64,000 nucleotides of DNA from Magnetococcus marinus MC-1 (GCF_000014865.1 NC_008576.1:3005501-3069500), one strand, 5' to 3'; shown: positions 18,584 to 28,237, counted from the first letter of the stretch. Made by a program: numbers and translations. The notes: generated by a model from the letters alone, not told the origin.

Positions 18584-19510
18584 ATGAACCTAAACCAGCT
18601 ACGCTTTATTGATGCCGTCGCCCGTACCCGCCACTTTGGCCGGGCCGCTAAAGCATGCCATGTCTCTCAACCAACCTTGAGCATCGGTATCCGCAAGCTG
18701 GAGGAGGAGTTGGGGGTTATCCTCTTTGAGCGCAGCCGTAGCGAAGTGCGACCCACGGAAAATAGTTTGGAAATCCTTACCCAGGCACGCTTGATTGTAG
18801 AGTCTGCCAACCATATAAAAGAGTTAGGCAAAAGCCGCCGCGACCCCCTGCAAGGCCCCTTACGCCTCGGCATCATCAACACCATTGGCCCCTATCTGCT
18901 ACCCACCCTTATTCCCCACTGTCAGGCCGCCGCCCCAGGGATGACCCTGCTTATTGAAGAGGAGCACACCGACACCTTGATCGCCCATCTAAAAGCAGGC
19001 ACCCTGGATCTGCTGCTCATTGCGCGGGAGTGTGCCGAACCCGGACTGGCGGTTACCCCCCTCTATCGGGAACCCTTTCGAGTAACCGTACCGAGCAACC
19101 ACCCCTGGGCCAACCGCAGCAGCATCGCCGGTCATGAGTTGGATCAGCAACCCCTCTTATTACTACGTCGTGGTCACTGTTTACGGGATCAAATTATTAA
19201 TCTATGCCCCACCTATAACACCCCAGACAGTGACCCTAACGGTCTTTCATCGGTCCTGGAGAGCAGCTCCTTAGAGACCATCCGCCATATGGTAGCAGGC
19301 GGGGCTGGCATCACCGTGCTGCCCAGCACGGTGGCGGATTCACCCTTTTCTCACCAGGATACCTTACGCCATATCCCCTTTGCCGAGCCTGCCCCCTATC
19401 GTACCGTCAGTCTTGTCTGGCGACGTACCTTTAGCCGACAACCTGCGGTGGCACTGCTGGCCAGTTTGGTTAAAAACATGCCTTTGCCGGGGGTGCATGT
19501 CATCCCTTAA
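18584..19510 (+). CDS. oxyR: OxyR-type LysR regulator of peroxide response
   Basis: LysR-family transcription factor of 308 residues. The N-terminal winged helix is MNLNQLRFIDAVARTRHFGR followed by AAKACHVSQPTLSIGIRKLE, and the effector domain follows. The redox pair of OxyR is present at the same numbering as in E. coli: C199 and C208 in RRGHCLRDQIINLC. This supports a peroxide sensor that forms an intramolecular disulphide and activates antioxidant genes. No catalase, peroxiredoxin or dps gene is adjacent; the neighbour across the 232-bp divergent region is the PAS-GGDEF-EAL gene. The ribosome site is poor. A strong terminator-like hairpin follows at 19635-19677. Confidence 0.92.
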   Translation: MNLNQLRFIDAVARTRHFGRAAKACHVSQPTLSIGIRKLEEELGVILFERSRSEVRPTENSLEILTQARLIVESANHIKELGKSRRDPLQGPLRLGIINTIGPYLLPTLIPHCQAAAPGMTLLIEEEHTDTLIAHLKAGTLDLLLIARECAEPGLAVTPLYREPFRVTVPSNHPWANRSSIAGHELDQQPLLLLRRGHCLRDQIINLCPTYNTPDSDPNGLSSVLESSSLETIRHMVAGGAGITVLPSTVADSPFSHQDTLRHIPFAEPAPYRTVSLVWRRTFSRQPAVALLASLVKNMPLPGVHVIP

Positions 19511-19927
19511 TGGCGCAGCTCCCCCAAAGTAGCCTCACCACACCCCACCAACGCAGGGCAACGGTCACTGGCCGCGATCCTAAAGATAAAACGCCTGCTG
19601 CTGGTGTCGAGCATGGGGAATGAGCGCGCGACAGAGCCAACCCTGGACCCCAACGGGGCCACGGGTCGGCTTTTTTTGCTGCTGCTTTAGGAAAAATGCC
19701 CATTGTCCTGTGAGATTTGCTAGACTTTCGGAAGGGGGTGATCCGACACAAGCAACCGCTCTGTGGCCCAGACGGGCAGAGGCTTTGACAAGACAGCTCA
19801 TGTGTTGAATAAACGCCTAGACCGTCCCTGTAAGGCCAACCAAGCCGGGCGATCCCTCTCTGCCCAATGGGGCGCAAGTCGCGTCTTCATTAACCCTATT
19901 TTTGACAGAAAATACGTGTTAACGGCC
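19511..19927. other. Intergenic region oxyR - binding protein
   Basis: About 417 bases with no convincing gene. It holds the terminator at 19635-19677 and presumably the promoter for the binding protein/kinase operon. The in-frame extension of the downstream ORF back to 19763 shows no signal-peptide or domain character and is treated as non-coding. Confidence 0.6.
19635..19677 (+). terminator. Rho-independent terminator downstream of oxyR
   Basis: A long interrupted stem (AGCC/GGCT, ACCC/GGGT, TGG/CCA, CCCC/GGGG) around an AAC loop runs directly into seven T residues. The orientation fits termination of oxyR. Confidence 0.8.
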
Positions 19928-20887
19928 ATGTTTATTAACATTCCAGGATGGCGAATCTCCCGCCCTATGCGCACCCTACCCGCCATTGTCATGATGACTC
20001 TCTACGCATTGGCGGGCTTGGCCCACGCCCAGCAACCCCCTTGGCGGGTCGGTTTTTGCCAAGACACCCTGGATATTCCCTGGCGTGCAGCCCAGGCTAT
20101 GACGTTTAGCCAAACCCTACAAACGGACAAACGGTTTCAGGTTATCCTCTCCGATGCCAAAGGCAATACCACCCAACAGGCCATTGATTTGGAGCATATG
20201 GTCGAACGCGGGGTGCATGTGCTGGTAACCAGCCCGCGGGATGGTGCTGTGCTTACCCCTGTCATCTCAAACATCTATCGCCAAGGGGTGCCCGTGGTCT
20301 TATTGTCCCGACGCACCTTGGATGAAAATTTTACAACCTTTATTGCCCCGGATGATGCAGAAATTGGTCGCCAAGCGGCGCGTTATTTATCAAAACGCCT
20401 CAATGAAAAGGGTAAAATTCTTGTTATTCAAGGCCTCGGTAGCGCTTCCACAACCCAGCAGCGCACCGTCGGCTTTATACAAGAGCTCTCTTTACATCCG
20501 CACATGCAGATTGTTGCCCAACCCTTTGCCAATTATAAAAAAGAGATGGCTATCTTAATTATGGAGTCTATCCTGGCCCAAAAGCTCCCCTTTGATGCCA
20601 TTTATGTCCACTCCGACGCGATGGCTTTGGGGGCCATTTTGGCTTTAAAACGAGCGGGCATTGATCCCACAAAGTTACCGATTGTCAGTATAGATTACAC
20701 CCGCGCTGGGCGAGAGTCCCTCCGGAAAGGGGAGATTGATGCGATTTTCACCTATCCAAACGGGGTTAAACAGGGGATAACCGCGGTTAAACGCATCCTA
20801 GCAGGACAGCCTGTCAACAAATTTCAAACTGTGCCTTCCACTCTGGTGACCCAGGAGAATATCAACACCCTGGAACCGGTCTTTTGA
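19928..20887 (+). CDS. Periplasmic sugar-binding-type protein (Peripla_BP_4 fold)
   Basis: Secreted type-I periplasmic binding protein of about 319 residues. The signal peptide is MRTLPAIVMMTLYALAGLAHA starting at residue 14; ATG at 19967 would start right there. The mature part follows the ribose-binding/LacI fold: WRVGFCQDTLDIPW, LEHMVERGVHVLVTSPRDG, GVPVVLLSR, GRQAARYLSKRL, FDAIYVHSDAMALGAILALK and LPIVSIDYTRAGRESL. No permease or ATPase gene is linked. Instead its stop overlaps the start of a large periplasmic-sensing kinase (TGATG), so it is more likely a ligand-sensing partner, as LuxP is for LuxQ, than a transport component (inference). The ligand is unknown. Confidence 0.85.
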   Translation: MFINIPGWRISRPMRTLPAIVMMTLYALAGLAHAQQPPWRVGFCQDTLDIPWRAAQAMTFSQTLQTDKRFQVILSDAKGNTTQQAIDLEHMVERGVHVLVTSPRDGAVLTPVISNIYRQGVPVVLLSRRTLDENFTTFIAPDDAEIGRQAARYLSKRLNEKGKILVIQGLGSASTTQQRTVGFIQELSLHPHMQIVAQPFANYKKEMAILIMESILAQKLPFDAIYVHSDAMALGAILALKRAGIDPTKLPIVSIDYTRAGRESLRKGEIDAIFTYPNGVKQGITAVKRILAGQPVNKFQTVPSTLVTQENINTLEPVF

Positions 20888-23800
20888 TGCTCATGGACAT
20901 CAAACGTATCCTACTCTCTGCATGGTTGCTTGCTTCGCTTTTGCTGCTCCTGATTGTGGGCCTGCTTTTTCATCGTTTTATCCAGCATGAATTTAACCGG
21001 CGAGCTGAACAACACCTCCAATTTGCGCAACAGTTTTTATTGGATGAGTTAGGGCAACGCCGCAAGGATTTACAGCAACGGGCAGCCAGTTTGGCACAGT
21101 CGCCCAATATCAGCGGCCCGATGCATCTCATCAACCGTTACGAAGACCCAACGCGCCGCGAAACATTGGTTTTTGACCAAGAAAAAGAGCAACTTATACA
21201 TGAGGTACTCAAGCATATTCATGATTTAAACAACATCTTGGTGGTGCTGTATGATACCAAACAGCGCCCCATTGTGTGGATCAACCGTGAACAAACCAAA
21301 ACCTCGGTCGGCTACCGGGGTTTTGGTCCTGATGGCGCGATCAATCTAACCCTTCAGCGCCCCGAGCAACCATCACCACCACCGCAGCGCGATCTTGCCG
21401 GGTTGTCACACTGGCTGAGCAAGCACCCCCTCTACCACCTGATCCATTTTGACCAGGAGATTGCTCAAGCCGAGCTTAGCCCCATGCTCTGGCAAAGCAA
21501 GGGTGGCGAGCCCAAACAGGCTGGTACACTCCTGTTAATTTCCCGTTTGGATGAGCATTTTACCAACCATATTCAACTTCGTACCCACACCCAGGTGCAG
21601 CTCTTACACCACAATAGCACCCTTAACCAGAAACAAACCGGTACGCACCCTTTTCAAAAATTGGACCTTCAACAGGCTTTGACGAAGAGCCTGGATCTCA
21701 GCCAACTTAGCAGCGTTCCAGCAAGCGGACACAGCCATTGGATTGATCATGCTGACGCGCGATTATCGCTGCTCCACGCCCCCCTGGATAATGGCGACTT
21801 GGCGCTCTTTGGGTTTGCCTTGCCCAAGGAGCAAATTAGCACCAGCTTTATGGCTTTTCAGGGGGCTGCCGCGCTGGGTGGAGGCTTAACAGCCCTCATG
21901 TTAATACCCCTAGGATGGTGGTTTATCCGCCGCCAATTGGTCAGCCCCTTACACACCCTTTTGCACGAGATTCAACAGTTTCATCAAGAAGGCCGCATAC
22001 CACCCCGGCAGATCCGTTATGGTGCCAGCGAGTTCCGCACATTAACGCTAGAGTTTCGCACCCTGGCGCACTCGATCATTGAGCGTGAAAAACGGTTACG
22101 CACCCTCTCTACTGGACTGGAGCAAGCCCCGATATCGGTGCTTATTAGTGACACCCAAGGCAACATTGAGTATGTTAACCCCTATTTTGAGCAGCTTACC
22201 GGCTATTATTCCCATGAGGTGTTAGGCAAAAATCCCAATCTGCTTAAATCCGATCTCAATCCCCCTGAACTGTTTCGTGATCTATGGCGTACCATCTCTG
22301 CGGGGGCCCCTTGGCGCGGCGAGTTCATTAACCGCAAAAAAAATGGCGCCCTGCACTGGCAAATGGCCCACATTGCGCCGGTGTTGGATAATGACGGGCA
22401 GATTACCCACTTTATCGCCTTGAGCGAAGAGATAACCGCCCGCAAACAAGCAGATGCCGCCCTTAACGAGAGCAATGAACGTTTTCGCACGTTAGCCCAG
22501 GTCTCGCCAGTGGGTATTTTCCAGACCGATCATGATGGCGAATATATCTATGTCAACACAACCTGGGAGAGCATTACCGGCACCACCTCCCCTCAAGCGC
22601 TCAGCAGTCAGTGGGACATTCATCTCCATCCAGATGATCAACCCCGGGTTCAACAGCGCTGGCAGGAGACGGTGCTCCATGGCAACGCTTTTCATGAAGA
22701 GTATCGTTTTCTACGTGGGGATGGCACCATTCGCTGGGTGATCGGCTCAGCAGCCCCCCAACGGGACCCTGACAGGGTGATTCAAGGTTTTGTGGGTACC
22801 TTAACCGACATTACCGAGCGTAAGCAGATGGAGTTGGAGCTGGGCAAGGAGCGTGCTTTACTACGCTCCTTAATCGACTCCATTCCTGATCTCATTTTTT
22901 ACAAACGGGCGGATGGCACCTACATGGGATGTAACCGCGCCTTTGAACTGTTTTGCAAACGTCCCGAGGCCGCCCTTATCGGCCATACCGACCAAGCCCT
23001 CTTTAGCCCAGAGCTGGCCCAACTGCTCAAATCGGGGGATGAGCTGGTCATCAACAAAAATAGCTGCTTTAGCCACGAAGCCACGGGGCTGTTTGGGGAT
23101 GGCCACCAAGTACCCTTTCTCATTCAAAAGTCACCCATGCATGGTTACCAAGGGGAGCTATTGGGATTAATCGGGGTGGCGCGGGACATCACCCAACGAC
23201 TGCGTGTTGAGCAGGAGCTGCAACAGGCCAAAGAGGATGCCGAAGCAGCCAACCGCAGCAAGTCGGAATTTTTGGCAGCCATGAGCCATGAAATCCGTAC
23301 CCCGATGAATGTGGTGATCGGCATGGGGGAGATTTTATTGGAAACCCCGTTAAATGCCGAACAGACCCGCTATATCAACAGCATGCAACACGCCGGGGAT
23401 GCCCTACTGGAGTTGATTGACAATATCCTAGACCTCTCAAAAATCGAGGCCGGGCGCATGACCTTAGAAGAGCGCGCCTTCAGGTTGGATACCATGGTCA
23501 TTAGCATTACCGATTTTTTCCGGCTCCAAGCGCTTAACCATAATCTTAGCCTTGTGGTGGAGATTGCACCGGAACTTGAGCAACAGTATGTGCTGGGGGA
23601 TGCCGGCCGGGTGCGTCAGGTGCTGTATAATCTGCTGGGTAACGCACTTAAATTTACGGAAGAAGGGGGAGTCTCTCTCCATTTAAGCCTTGATGCAAAC
23701 CAGCATATTCATACCCGTGTGAGCGATACAGGTATCGGCATTGCCCCCCAGCAGTTGGAGCGTATTTTTGATAATTTTACGCAGGAGGATTCCAGCGTCA

Positions 23801-24420
23801 CCCGACGTTTTGGGGGAACAGGACTGGGTTTAGCGATCTGCCGTCGTTTTACGGAGCTGATGGGGGGTAGGATCTGGGTTGAAAGTATTGAGGGACAAGG
23901 CAGCACTTTTCACATGACGCTGCCCCTGGTACTAAGCCACACGCCCTTGCATGAAACACCGACTACGGCTGTTATCACCCCCTATAATCAAGGCATTGTA
24001 GAAGCACCGTGCGCGTTTACCCCAGAGCATCCGCAACGTCCGCTCTCCATTTTGCTGGTGGAGGATTCTGAGGACAATCGCACCTTGTTCAAAGCCTTTT
24101 TACAGCACACCCCCCACGCCCTCGTGATGGTCGAAAATGGGGCCGATGCGCTAGAGCGGGTTATTGTGGAGCGCTTTGATCTCATCTTTATGGATATGCA
24201 GATGCCCATCATGGATGGCTATAGCGCCACACGTGCCATACGCCAATGGGAGCAGCAACGGGGCGTGCCACCACACATTATCTACGCCCTAACGGCTCAT
24301 GCCCTGAGCGGAGATCGGGAACGCAGTCTGCAAGCAGGCTGTGACGACCACCTAACCAAACCCATTAAAAAGCGTAAATTGTTGGAGATTATTCAACAAC
24401 ACGCCCAGCCCGTCGAGTGA
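20887..24420 (+). CDS. Hybrid sensor histidine kinase, three PAS domains, receiver
   Basis: Inner-membrane kinase of 1177 residues. TM at about 8-28, a large periplasmic domain of about 290 residues, TM at about 325-348, a HAMP-like linker, PAS (about 405-520), PAS with PAC (about 530-648), PAS (about 655-772), HisKA with H801 (MSHEIRTPMN), HATPase_c (LYNLLGNALKF, DTGIGI, GGTGLGLAI) and a receiver with D1103 (LIFMDMQMPIMDG) and Lys in TKPI. The start ATG overlaps the binding-protein stop as TGATG, so the two are made together. The zinc-finger gene follows after three bases. Probably a phosphorelay that passes its phosphate to a separate Hpt protein, none of which is attached here. Confidence 0.92.
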   Translation: MLMDIKRILLSAWLLASLLLLLIVGLLFHRFIQHEFNRRAEQHLQFAQQFLLDELGQRRKDLQQRAASLAQSPNISGPMHLINRYEDPTRRETLVFDQEKEQLIHEVLKHIHDLNNILVVLYDTKQRPIVWINREQTKTSVGYRGFGPDGAINLTLQRPEQPSPPPQRDLAGLSHWLSKHPLYHLIHFDQEIAQAELSPMLWQSKGGEPKQAGTLLLISRLDEHFTNHIQLRTHTQVQLLHHNSTLNQKQTGTHPFQKLDLQQALTKSLDLSQLSSVPASGHSHWIDHADARLSLLHAPLDNGDLALFGFALPKEQISTSFMAFQGAAALGGGLTALMLIPLGWWFIRRQLVSPLHTLLHEIQQFHQEGRIPPRQIRYGASEFRTLTLEFRTLAHSIIEREKRLRTLSTGLEQAPISVLISDTQGNIEYVNPYFEQLTGYYSHEVLGKNPNLLKSDLNPPELFRDLWRTISAGAPWRGEFINRKKNGALHWQMAHIAPVLDNDGQITHFIALSEEITARKQADAALNESNERFRTLAQVSPVGIFQTDHDGEYIYVNTTWESITGTTSPQALSSQWDIHLHPDDQPRVQQRWQETVLHGNAFHEEYRFLRGDGTIRWVIGSAAPQRDPDRVIQGFVGTLTDITERKQMELELGKERALLRSLIDSIPDLIFYKRADGTYMGCNRAFELFCKRPEAALIGHTDQALFSPELAQLLKSGDELVINKNSCFSHEATGLFGDGHQVPFLIQKSPMHGYQGELLGLIGVARDITQRLRVEQELQQAKEDAEAANRSKSEFLAAMSHEIRTPMNVVIGMGEILLETPLNAEQTRYINSMQHAGDALLELIDNILDLSKIEAGRMTLEERAFRLDTMVISITDFFRLQALNHNLSLVVEIAPELEQQYVLGDAGRVRQVLYNLLGNALKFTEEGGVSLHLSLDANQHIHTRVSDTGIGIAPQQLERIFDNFTQEDSSVTRRFGGTGLGLAICRRFTELMGGRIWVESIEGQGSTFHMTLPLVLSHTPLHETPTTAVITPYNQGIVEAPCAFTPEHPQRPLSILLVEDSEDNRTLFKAFLQHTPHALVMVENGADALERVIVERFDLIFMDMQMPIMDGYSATRAIRQWEQQRGVPPHIIYALTAHALSGDRERSLQAGCDDHLTKPIKKRKLLEIIQQHAQPVE

Positions 24421-24423
24421 GCC

Positions 24424-24783
24424 ATGGAAGAGGCTATGGAAGAGGATAGAGAGCCCTATCAAGCCCAATTGTTGAGCCGGCGGGATGAATTGCTGGCCGA
24501 TGCGGCCAGCGCCAGCGAAAGCCAACAGGCGGTTGAGCTAGACCAAACCCGCGTAGGTCGCCTATCCCGCATGGATGCCCTACAGATGCAGGCCATGGCA
24601 AAAGAGAGTGGCTTACGTCGCCAACAGGAGTTGCGCCGTATTGATGCCGCCTTGGTGCGCCTAACCGATGGCAGCTTTGGCGAGTGCTTGGTGTGCGGTG
24701 GACAGATTGCCCCCCAACGTCTGCAATGGGACCCTAGCGTGGCAACCTGTATTGGCTGTGCCAGTCGGGCGGAATCTCGTTAA
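24424..24783 (+). CDS. TraR/DksA-type zinc-finger protein
   Basis: A 119-residue cytoplasmic protein: N-terminal coiled coil, then a C4 zinc finger CLVC-x17-CIGC (residues about 95-115). The segment VELDQTRVGRLSRMDALQMQ is typical of the short TraR/DksA subgroup. Such proteins can enter the RNA polymerase secondary channel; full-length DksA works with ppGpp, and what this short form does is not known. It begins three bases after the binding protein/kinase pair, so it is probably co-transcribed. The start is ATG at 24424; an in-frame Met at 24439 is possible. Convergent with selD. Confidence 0.88.
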   Translation: MEEAMEEDREPYQAQLLSRRDELLADAASASESQQAVELDQTRVGRLSRMDALQMQAMAKESGLRRQQELRRIDAALVRLTDGSFGECLVCGGQIAPQRLQWDPSVATCIGCASRAESR

Positions 24784-24872
24784 TGCCAGCGCTTATCCCC
24801 ACCCTGACGGCGGCCCGCGCGGCCCCCCCCTTTGTGCCAATAAATTGTGCGACACGCCCCCGGATAGAGAGC

Positions 24873-24884
24873 TCGGACGTCCGA
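24873..24884. repeat. 12-bp perfect palindrome between convergent genes
   Basis: TCGGACGTCCGA lies in the 136-bp gap between the convergent zinc-finger gene and selD. With no loop it is more like a protein-binding site than a terminator; it could be chance. Confidence 0.35.
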
Positions 24885-24919
24885 CCCAGGCACAGCAGAC
24901 GGCCCTAGGGCGCTCCCCC

Positions 24920-25975
24920 CTAAACCACCGTCACATAGGGATGATCCGGGGAGAAACCCTCGCGCGCGGTTAATTCACCCAAGGGGTGCAACGACAAGCC
25001 AGCGGCAGCGCTTACCTGCTGAAATGCCGCCATCCCTTCCTCCGTCACCGCCACCAACAGCCCACCGCTGGTCTGGGGATCGCACAATACCATCTGATCC
25101 CGCTCGCTGATGCTGCTTACCTTGTGCCCGTAGCTCTGCCAGTTGCGTTTGGTACCACCTGGGGTGCTCCCCTGATCGAGATAATAATCCAACCCCTCAA
25201 TCAGCGGTACCGCGTGGCGCCGCACCACACCATTAACCCCACTGCCCTCGCACATCTCCACCAAATGACCCAACAGACCAAACCCGGTCACATCGGTCAT
25301 GGCGGTTACACCGGGCAATTTACCCAGTGCCATACCCAGGGTATTGAGACGGGTCATGGAGTCTACCGCTGCGCTGGCATGTTCCGGTTTGAGAATGCCC
25401 CGTTTTTCGGCGGTGGTGAGAATGCCCACCCCCAAGGGTTTGGTCAAAAACAGTTGGCAGCCCGCTTGTGCGCTGTTATTGCGTTTTAGGTGCTCAATGG
25501 CCACCTGCCCGGTGACCGCCAAACCAAAAATGGGCTCAGAGATATCAATACTGTGCCCCCCAGCCAGGGCAATCCCCACTTGGGCACACACTGAACGCGC
25601 CCCTTCGAGCACCTTTTGCGCCACCTCGATGGGCAGTTTTTTCACGGGCCAACCCAAAATACCAATGGCCACCAAAGGCTGCCCCCCCATGGCGTAAACA
25701 TCGCTAATGGCGTTGACCGAGGCAATTTGGCCAAACAAAAAGGGATCATTAACAATGGGCGTAAAAAAATCGGTGGTGCTAATCAATGCCTGACCATTGC
25801 CTATGTCATAGACAGCGGCATCGTCATTGCTGTCATTACCCACCAGCAACCGTGCATCGGGGGCTGCCGCAAAGGTTTGGGTACCATGGACAATGGCCGC
25901 CAGATCCTTGGGCGAGAGTTTGCAACCACAGCCGGAACCGGGGCTAAACTCGGTCAATTTAATGGGGGCATTCAA
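24920..25975 (-). CDS. selD: Selenide, water dikinase
   Basis: Makes selenophosphate from selenide and ATP, the Se donor for selenouridine in tRNA and, where present, selenocysteine. The 351-residue protein has the catalytic loop GSGCGCK near the N-terminus: Cys16 and Lys19 match E. coli C17 and K20, with ordinary Cys rather than selenocysteine. It also has DDAAVYDIG, STTDFFTPIVNDPF, ALAGGHSIDISEPIFGLAVTG, MTDVTGFGLLGHL and CDPQTSGGLL. The start is TTG at 25975, because GGAGA lies just upstream and the TTGA overlap with the selU stop suggests coupling; the family normally begins a few residues before the GCGCK loop. Follows selU in the same operon. Confidence 0.95.
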   Translation of the reverse strand: MNAPIKLTEFSPGSGCGCKLSPKDLAAIVHGTQTFAAAPDARLLVGNDSNDDAAVYDIGNGQALISTTDFFTPIVNDPFLFGQIASVNAISDVYAMGGQPLVAIGILGWPVKKLPIEVAQKVLEGARSVCAQVGIALAGGHSIDISEPIFGLAVTGQVAIEHLKRNNSAQAGCQLFLTKPLGVGILTTAEKRGILKPEHASAAVDSMTRLNTLGMALGKLPGVTAMTDVTGFGLLGHLVEMCEGSGVNGVVRRHAVPLIEGLDYYLDQGSTPGGTKRNWQSYGHKVSSISERDQMVLCDPQTSGGLLVAVTEEGMAAFQQVSAAAGLSLHPLGELTAREGFSPDHPYVTVV

Positions 25976-27003
25976 GATCTTATCTCCATAAGGCGCGGGG
26001 TAATCCGCTGTAACCACTCCGACCAACGCTGCGGGGCGGGCTGCAACGTGACCTCAACCACCTGCCCCGGTGTACGTCGCTCCAATCCATAGCGATACAT
26101 TTTATCGTAATAATCCAAGAGTTGCTGCGTAACCTGGGCCATCTCCCCAGCCAGCAGCGCCTCACGCAGTTGGGCGGTATGCCGCGTACCAAGCCGCTTT
26201 TCAATTTTAAGTAACGAGGCCTCCAAGGCCTCCACCGCATGACCCGCATAAACCTGTTGCAGGTGCTCTACCCGCAAGGCGGTCTCTACCGACACCGCAT
26301 AAACCGGCGCAAGGCGCATCTGCACAAACAGGGGCTCAGGCACCGTTACACATCCAATGGAGCGGCTCTCGTCCTCCACCCAGATGGTGCGGTTAGGATC
26401 CAGTTGATTAAAGCGGTCAAAAACCAGGTTCCAAAACTGTTCATTGCTGGGTTGGGCAGGCAGACCCACCCCACCAAAGGCAGAGCCGCGATGGTTCGCC
26501 AGCCCTTCCAGATCAATCACCTGCTCTCCAGCCATAGCCAACTGCTGAAGGATCTCCGTTTTGCCGCTGCCGGTCATGCCCCCCACCACGGCCAGCTTTA
26601 AGGGTTGCCCCAACGTGGTGAGCAGGTGATTGCGGTAAGCCTTGTAGCCCCCTTCTAATACCAAGCTTTCAAAACCCGCTTGGGCGAGCAACCAGCCCAT
26701 GCTGCCACTGCGCTTACCCCCCCGCCAGCAATAGACCTTAATGCGTCCATGGGGGGCGATCTGGCGGGCCTGTTTGACAAAGCCAGCCATCTTGGGTCCT
26801 ACCCGCTCCAGACCCAGACTAAAGGCTTGCTCTGGCCCCACCTGTTTGTAGGTGGTGCCCACCTCTGCCCGTTCGGCATCGGTAAACAGCGGCATGCTCA
26901 GCGCACCGGGCAGGTGGCCCTTGGCATACTCAGCAGGGGAGCGCACATCAATAATGGGCGTGGTATCCGCTGGATCCAAAAAGGTTTGAACATCAACAGC
27001 CAT
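25972..27003 (-). CDS. selU: tRNA 2-selenouridine synthase (SelU/MnmH)
   Basis: Converts 2-thiouridine to 2-selenouridine at U34 of tRNAs, by way of a geranylated intermediate, using selenophosphate. The 343-residue protein has a rhodanese domain (about 1-130: IIDVRSPAEYAKGHLPGA, active Cys in KVYCWRGGKRSGS) and a P-loop domain (VVGGMTGSGKTEIL). WVEDESRSIG and the C-terminal DYYDKMYRYGLERR also match the family. Its stop overlaps the selD start, so donor synthesis and use are made from one transcript. With mnmC at 10617-12620 the window carries two enzymes acting on the same wobble base. Confidence 0.95.
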   Translation of the reverse strand: MAVDVQTFLDPADTTPIIDVRSPAEYAKGHLPGALSMPLFTDAERAEVGTTYKQVGPEQAFSLGLERVGPKMAGFVKQARQIAPHGRIKVYCWRGGKRSGSMGWLLAQAGFESLVLEGGYKAYRNHLLTTLGQPLKLAVVGGMTGSGKTEILQQLAMAGEQVIDLEGLANHRGSAFGGVGLPAQPSNEQFWNLVFDRFNQLDPNRTIWVEDESRSIGCVTVPEPLFVQMRLAPVYAVSVETALRVEHLQQVYAGHAVEALEASLLKIEKRLGTRHTAQLREALLAGEMAQVTQQLLDYYDKMYRYGLERRTPGQVVEVTLQPAPQRWSEWLQRITPRLMEIRS

Positions 27004-27274
27004 GCAATGAGTACCTACAGCGCCGCAGAAGGTGAAAAACTGTGGGATAGTGATACGCCCATTCTGCGCGGCTCACAAGTTATCAAGCTGCACAACTGGG
27101 CAAAAAACCGCATACAATGCCAGACAAGCCACGCCCATTCGGGGGCCGCCAAGGTTGGTCATGGTGTTTCCCGGCCCAGCAGCCACCAAGGCGCGCGGTT
27201 TAGCGGCGTAATTGGCTTATTGGCTCCTACCCCGCTGCCCAGAGCCTCGGCTCACCGGCCAAAAAAACAAACCT

Positions 27275-28237
27275 TTAGGAAAAATAGCCTTTTTTCGCTT
27301 TAAACAAGCCACGCAACGCGGCGGCTTTCCCGCTGGGCTCGCTGGCCGCTGGGGGTTTCGCTGCCTCTCGTTTAAGGCGCAGCCGACTTAGATATTCCCG
27401 CTGCACCAAGGCCGCGGCCTGCTCCACCTTTTGCACCAGTAGATTATCTTCCAGCTCAAACGCCATACCCACCACCGGTTGGTTAATGGATTTTCCTCCA
27501 CGTCGAGGGATTTTCTCCATGCCCCGGTTACGTACGGTGCCCCACACCGTGATGGCGGGCAGTTTATCCACCTGTAGATCCATTTTTAGACGCGTGCCGA
27601 CCTCAAAGCTATCAATCAGTTTGGCATTGCTCCAAGCCAAGCCCCCCACGCTTAGATTAACCAACTCCACCTTAGAGATTTTACGCCCCTTTTCCGCACT
27701 CACATTCAGGGTGGCGGCCACCCCATACTCCACACGGGCACGAAAATGGCGGCGCATGCGCTGTACCAGCAGTTGCTGGGGAAAATCCAGCACATAAACC
27801 GGCCCTTCCGGCTGGGTTTGCAGTGCCCGATAGCACACCGTCGCGGTGAAACTTTTGCGGTTTTCAAAAAACAGCAAGCGCACCTCCCGGCTGGCTTGCA
27901 GCTGCTCATTACCCACCTCAGGCTCCAGCGGACCAATCAACAAACGGGCATGTTTATCCAGATAGCTTAGGGGTTCATAGGGGCCATCGGTGGCAAACAG
28001 GTCGGCCTCATCCTGCGCCCCTGTTTCTCCCTGCTGGGGTGGCTCATCTCCCACCACCGGGGGCAGATAATCCATAAACTGAGAAAAAAAGATGCGGGGC
28101 TGGTCATTAACCTGTATCTCCACATGCTCTTCGGACATGAAAGCCTGTTTAATCAAGGCCTCGATACGCCTAGGCTGATCCACCACCTCGCTGGGCTCAA
28201 GCTCCAAACCTTCCTGATCCTCGTGTGTCTCGCTCAT
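27275..28237 (-). CDS. PilZ-domain c-di-GMP receptor (YcgR-like)
   Basis: A 320-residue soluble protein. The N-terminal part resembles a YcgR-N/flagellar-brake domain: RRIEALIKQAFMSEEHVEIQ, and the strand pattern up to VYVLDFPQQLLVQ. The PilZ domain follows with the c-di-GMP ligands R162/R166 in RRHFR and N194LSVGG, and VVGMAFELED near its end. In YcgR relatives this arrangement slows the flagellar motor or alters secretion when c-di-GMP rises. The C-terminal tail is basic. ATG at 28237 has AAGG eight bases upstream; GTG at 28255 would add six residues. It plausibly reads out the GGDEF/EAL proteins in this window (inference). Confidence 0.88.
   Translation of the reverse strand: MSETHEDQEGLELEPSEVVDQPRRIEALIKQAFMSEEHVEIQVNDQPRIFFSQFMDYLPPVVGDEPPQQGETGAQDEADLFATDGPYEPLSYLDKHARLLIGPLEPEVGNEQLQASREVRLLFFENRKSFTATVCYRALQTQPEGPVYVLDFPQQLLVQRMRRHFRARVEYGVAATLNVSAEKGRKISKVELVNLSVGGLAWSNAKLIDSFEVGTRLKMDLQVDKLPAITVWGTVRNRGMEKIPRRGGKSINQPVVGMAFELEDNLLVQKVEQAAALVQREYLSRLRLKREAAKPPAASEPSGKAAALRGLFKAKKGYFS

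Noticed and set aside
19763-19927. N-terminal extension of the periplasmic binding protein
   Set aside because: It would place about 70 charged residues before a clear signal peptide; the later start is favoured.
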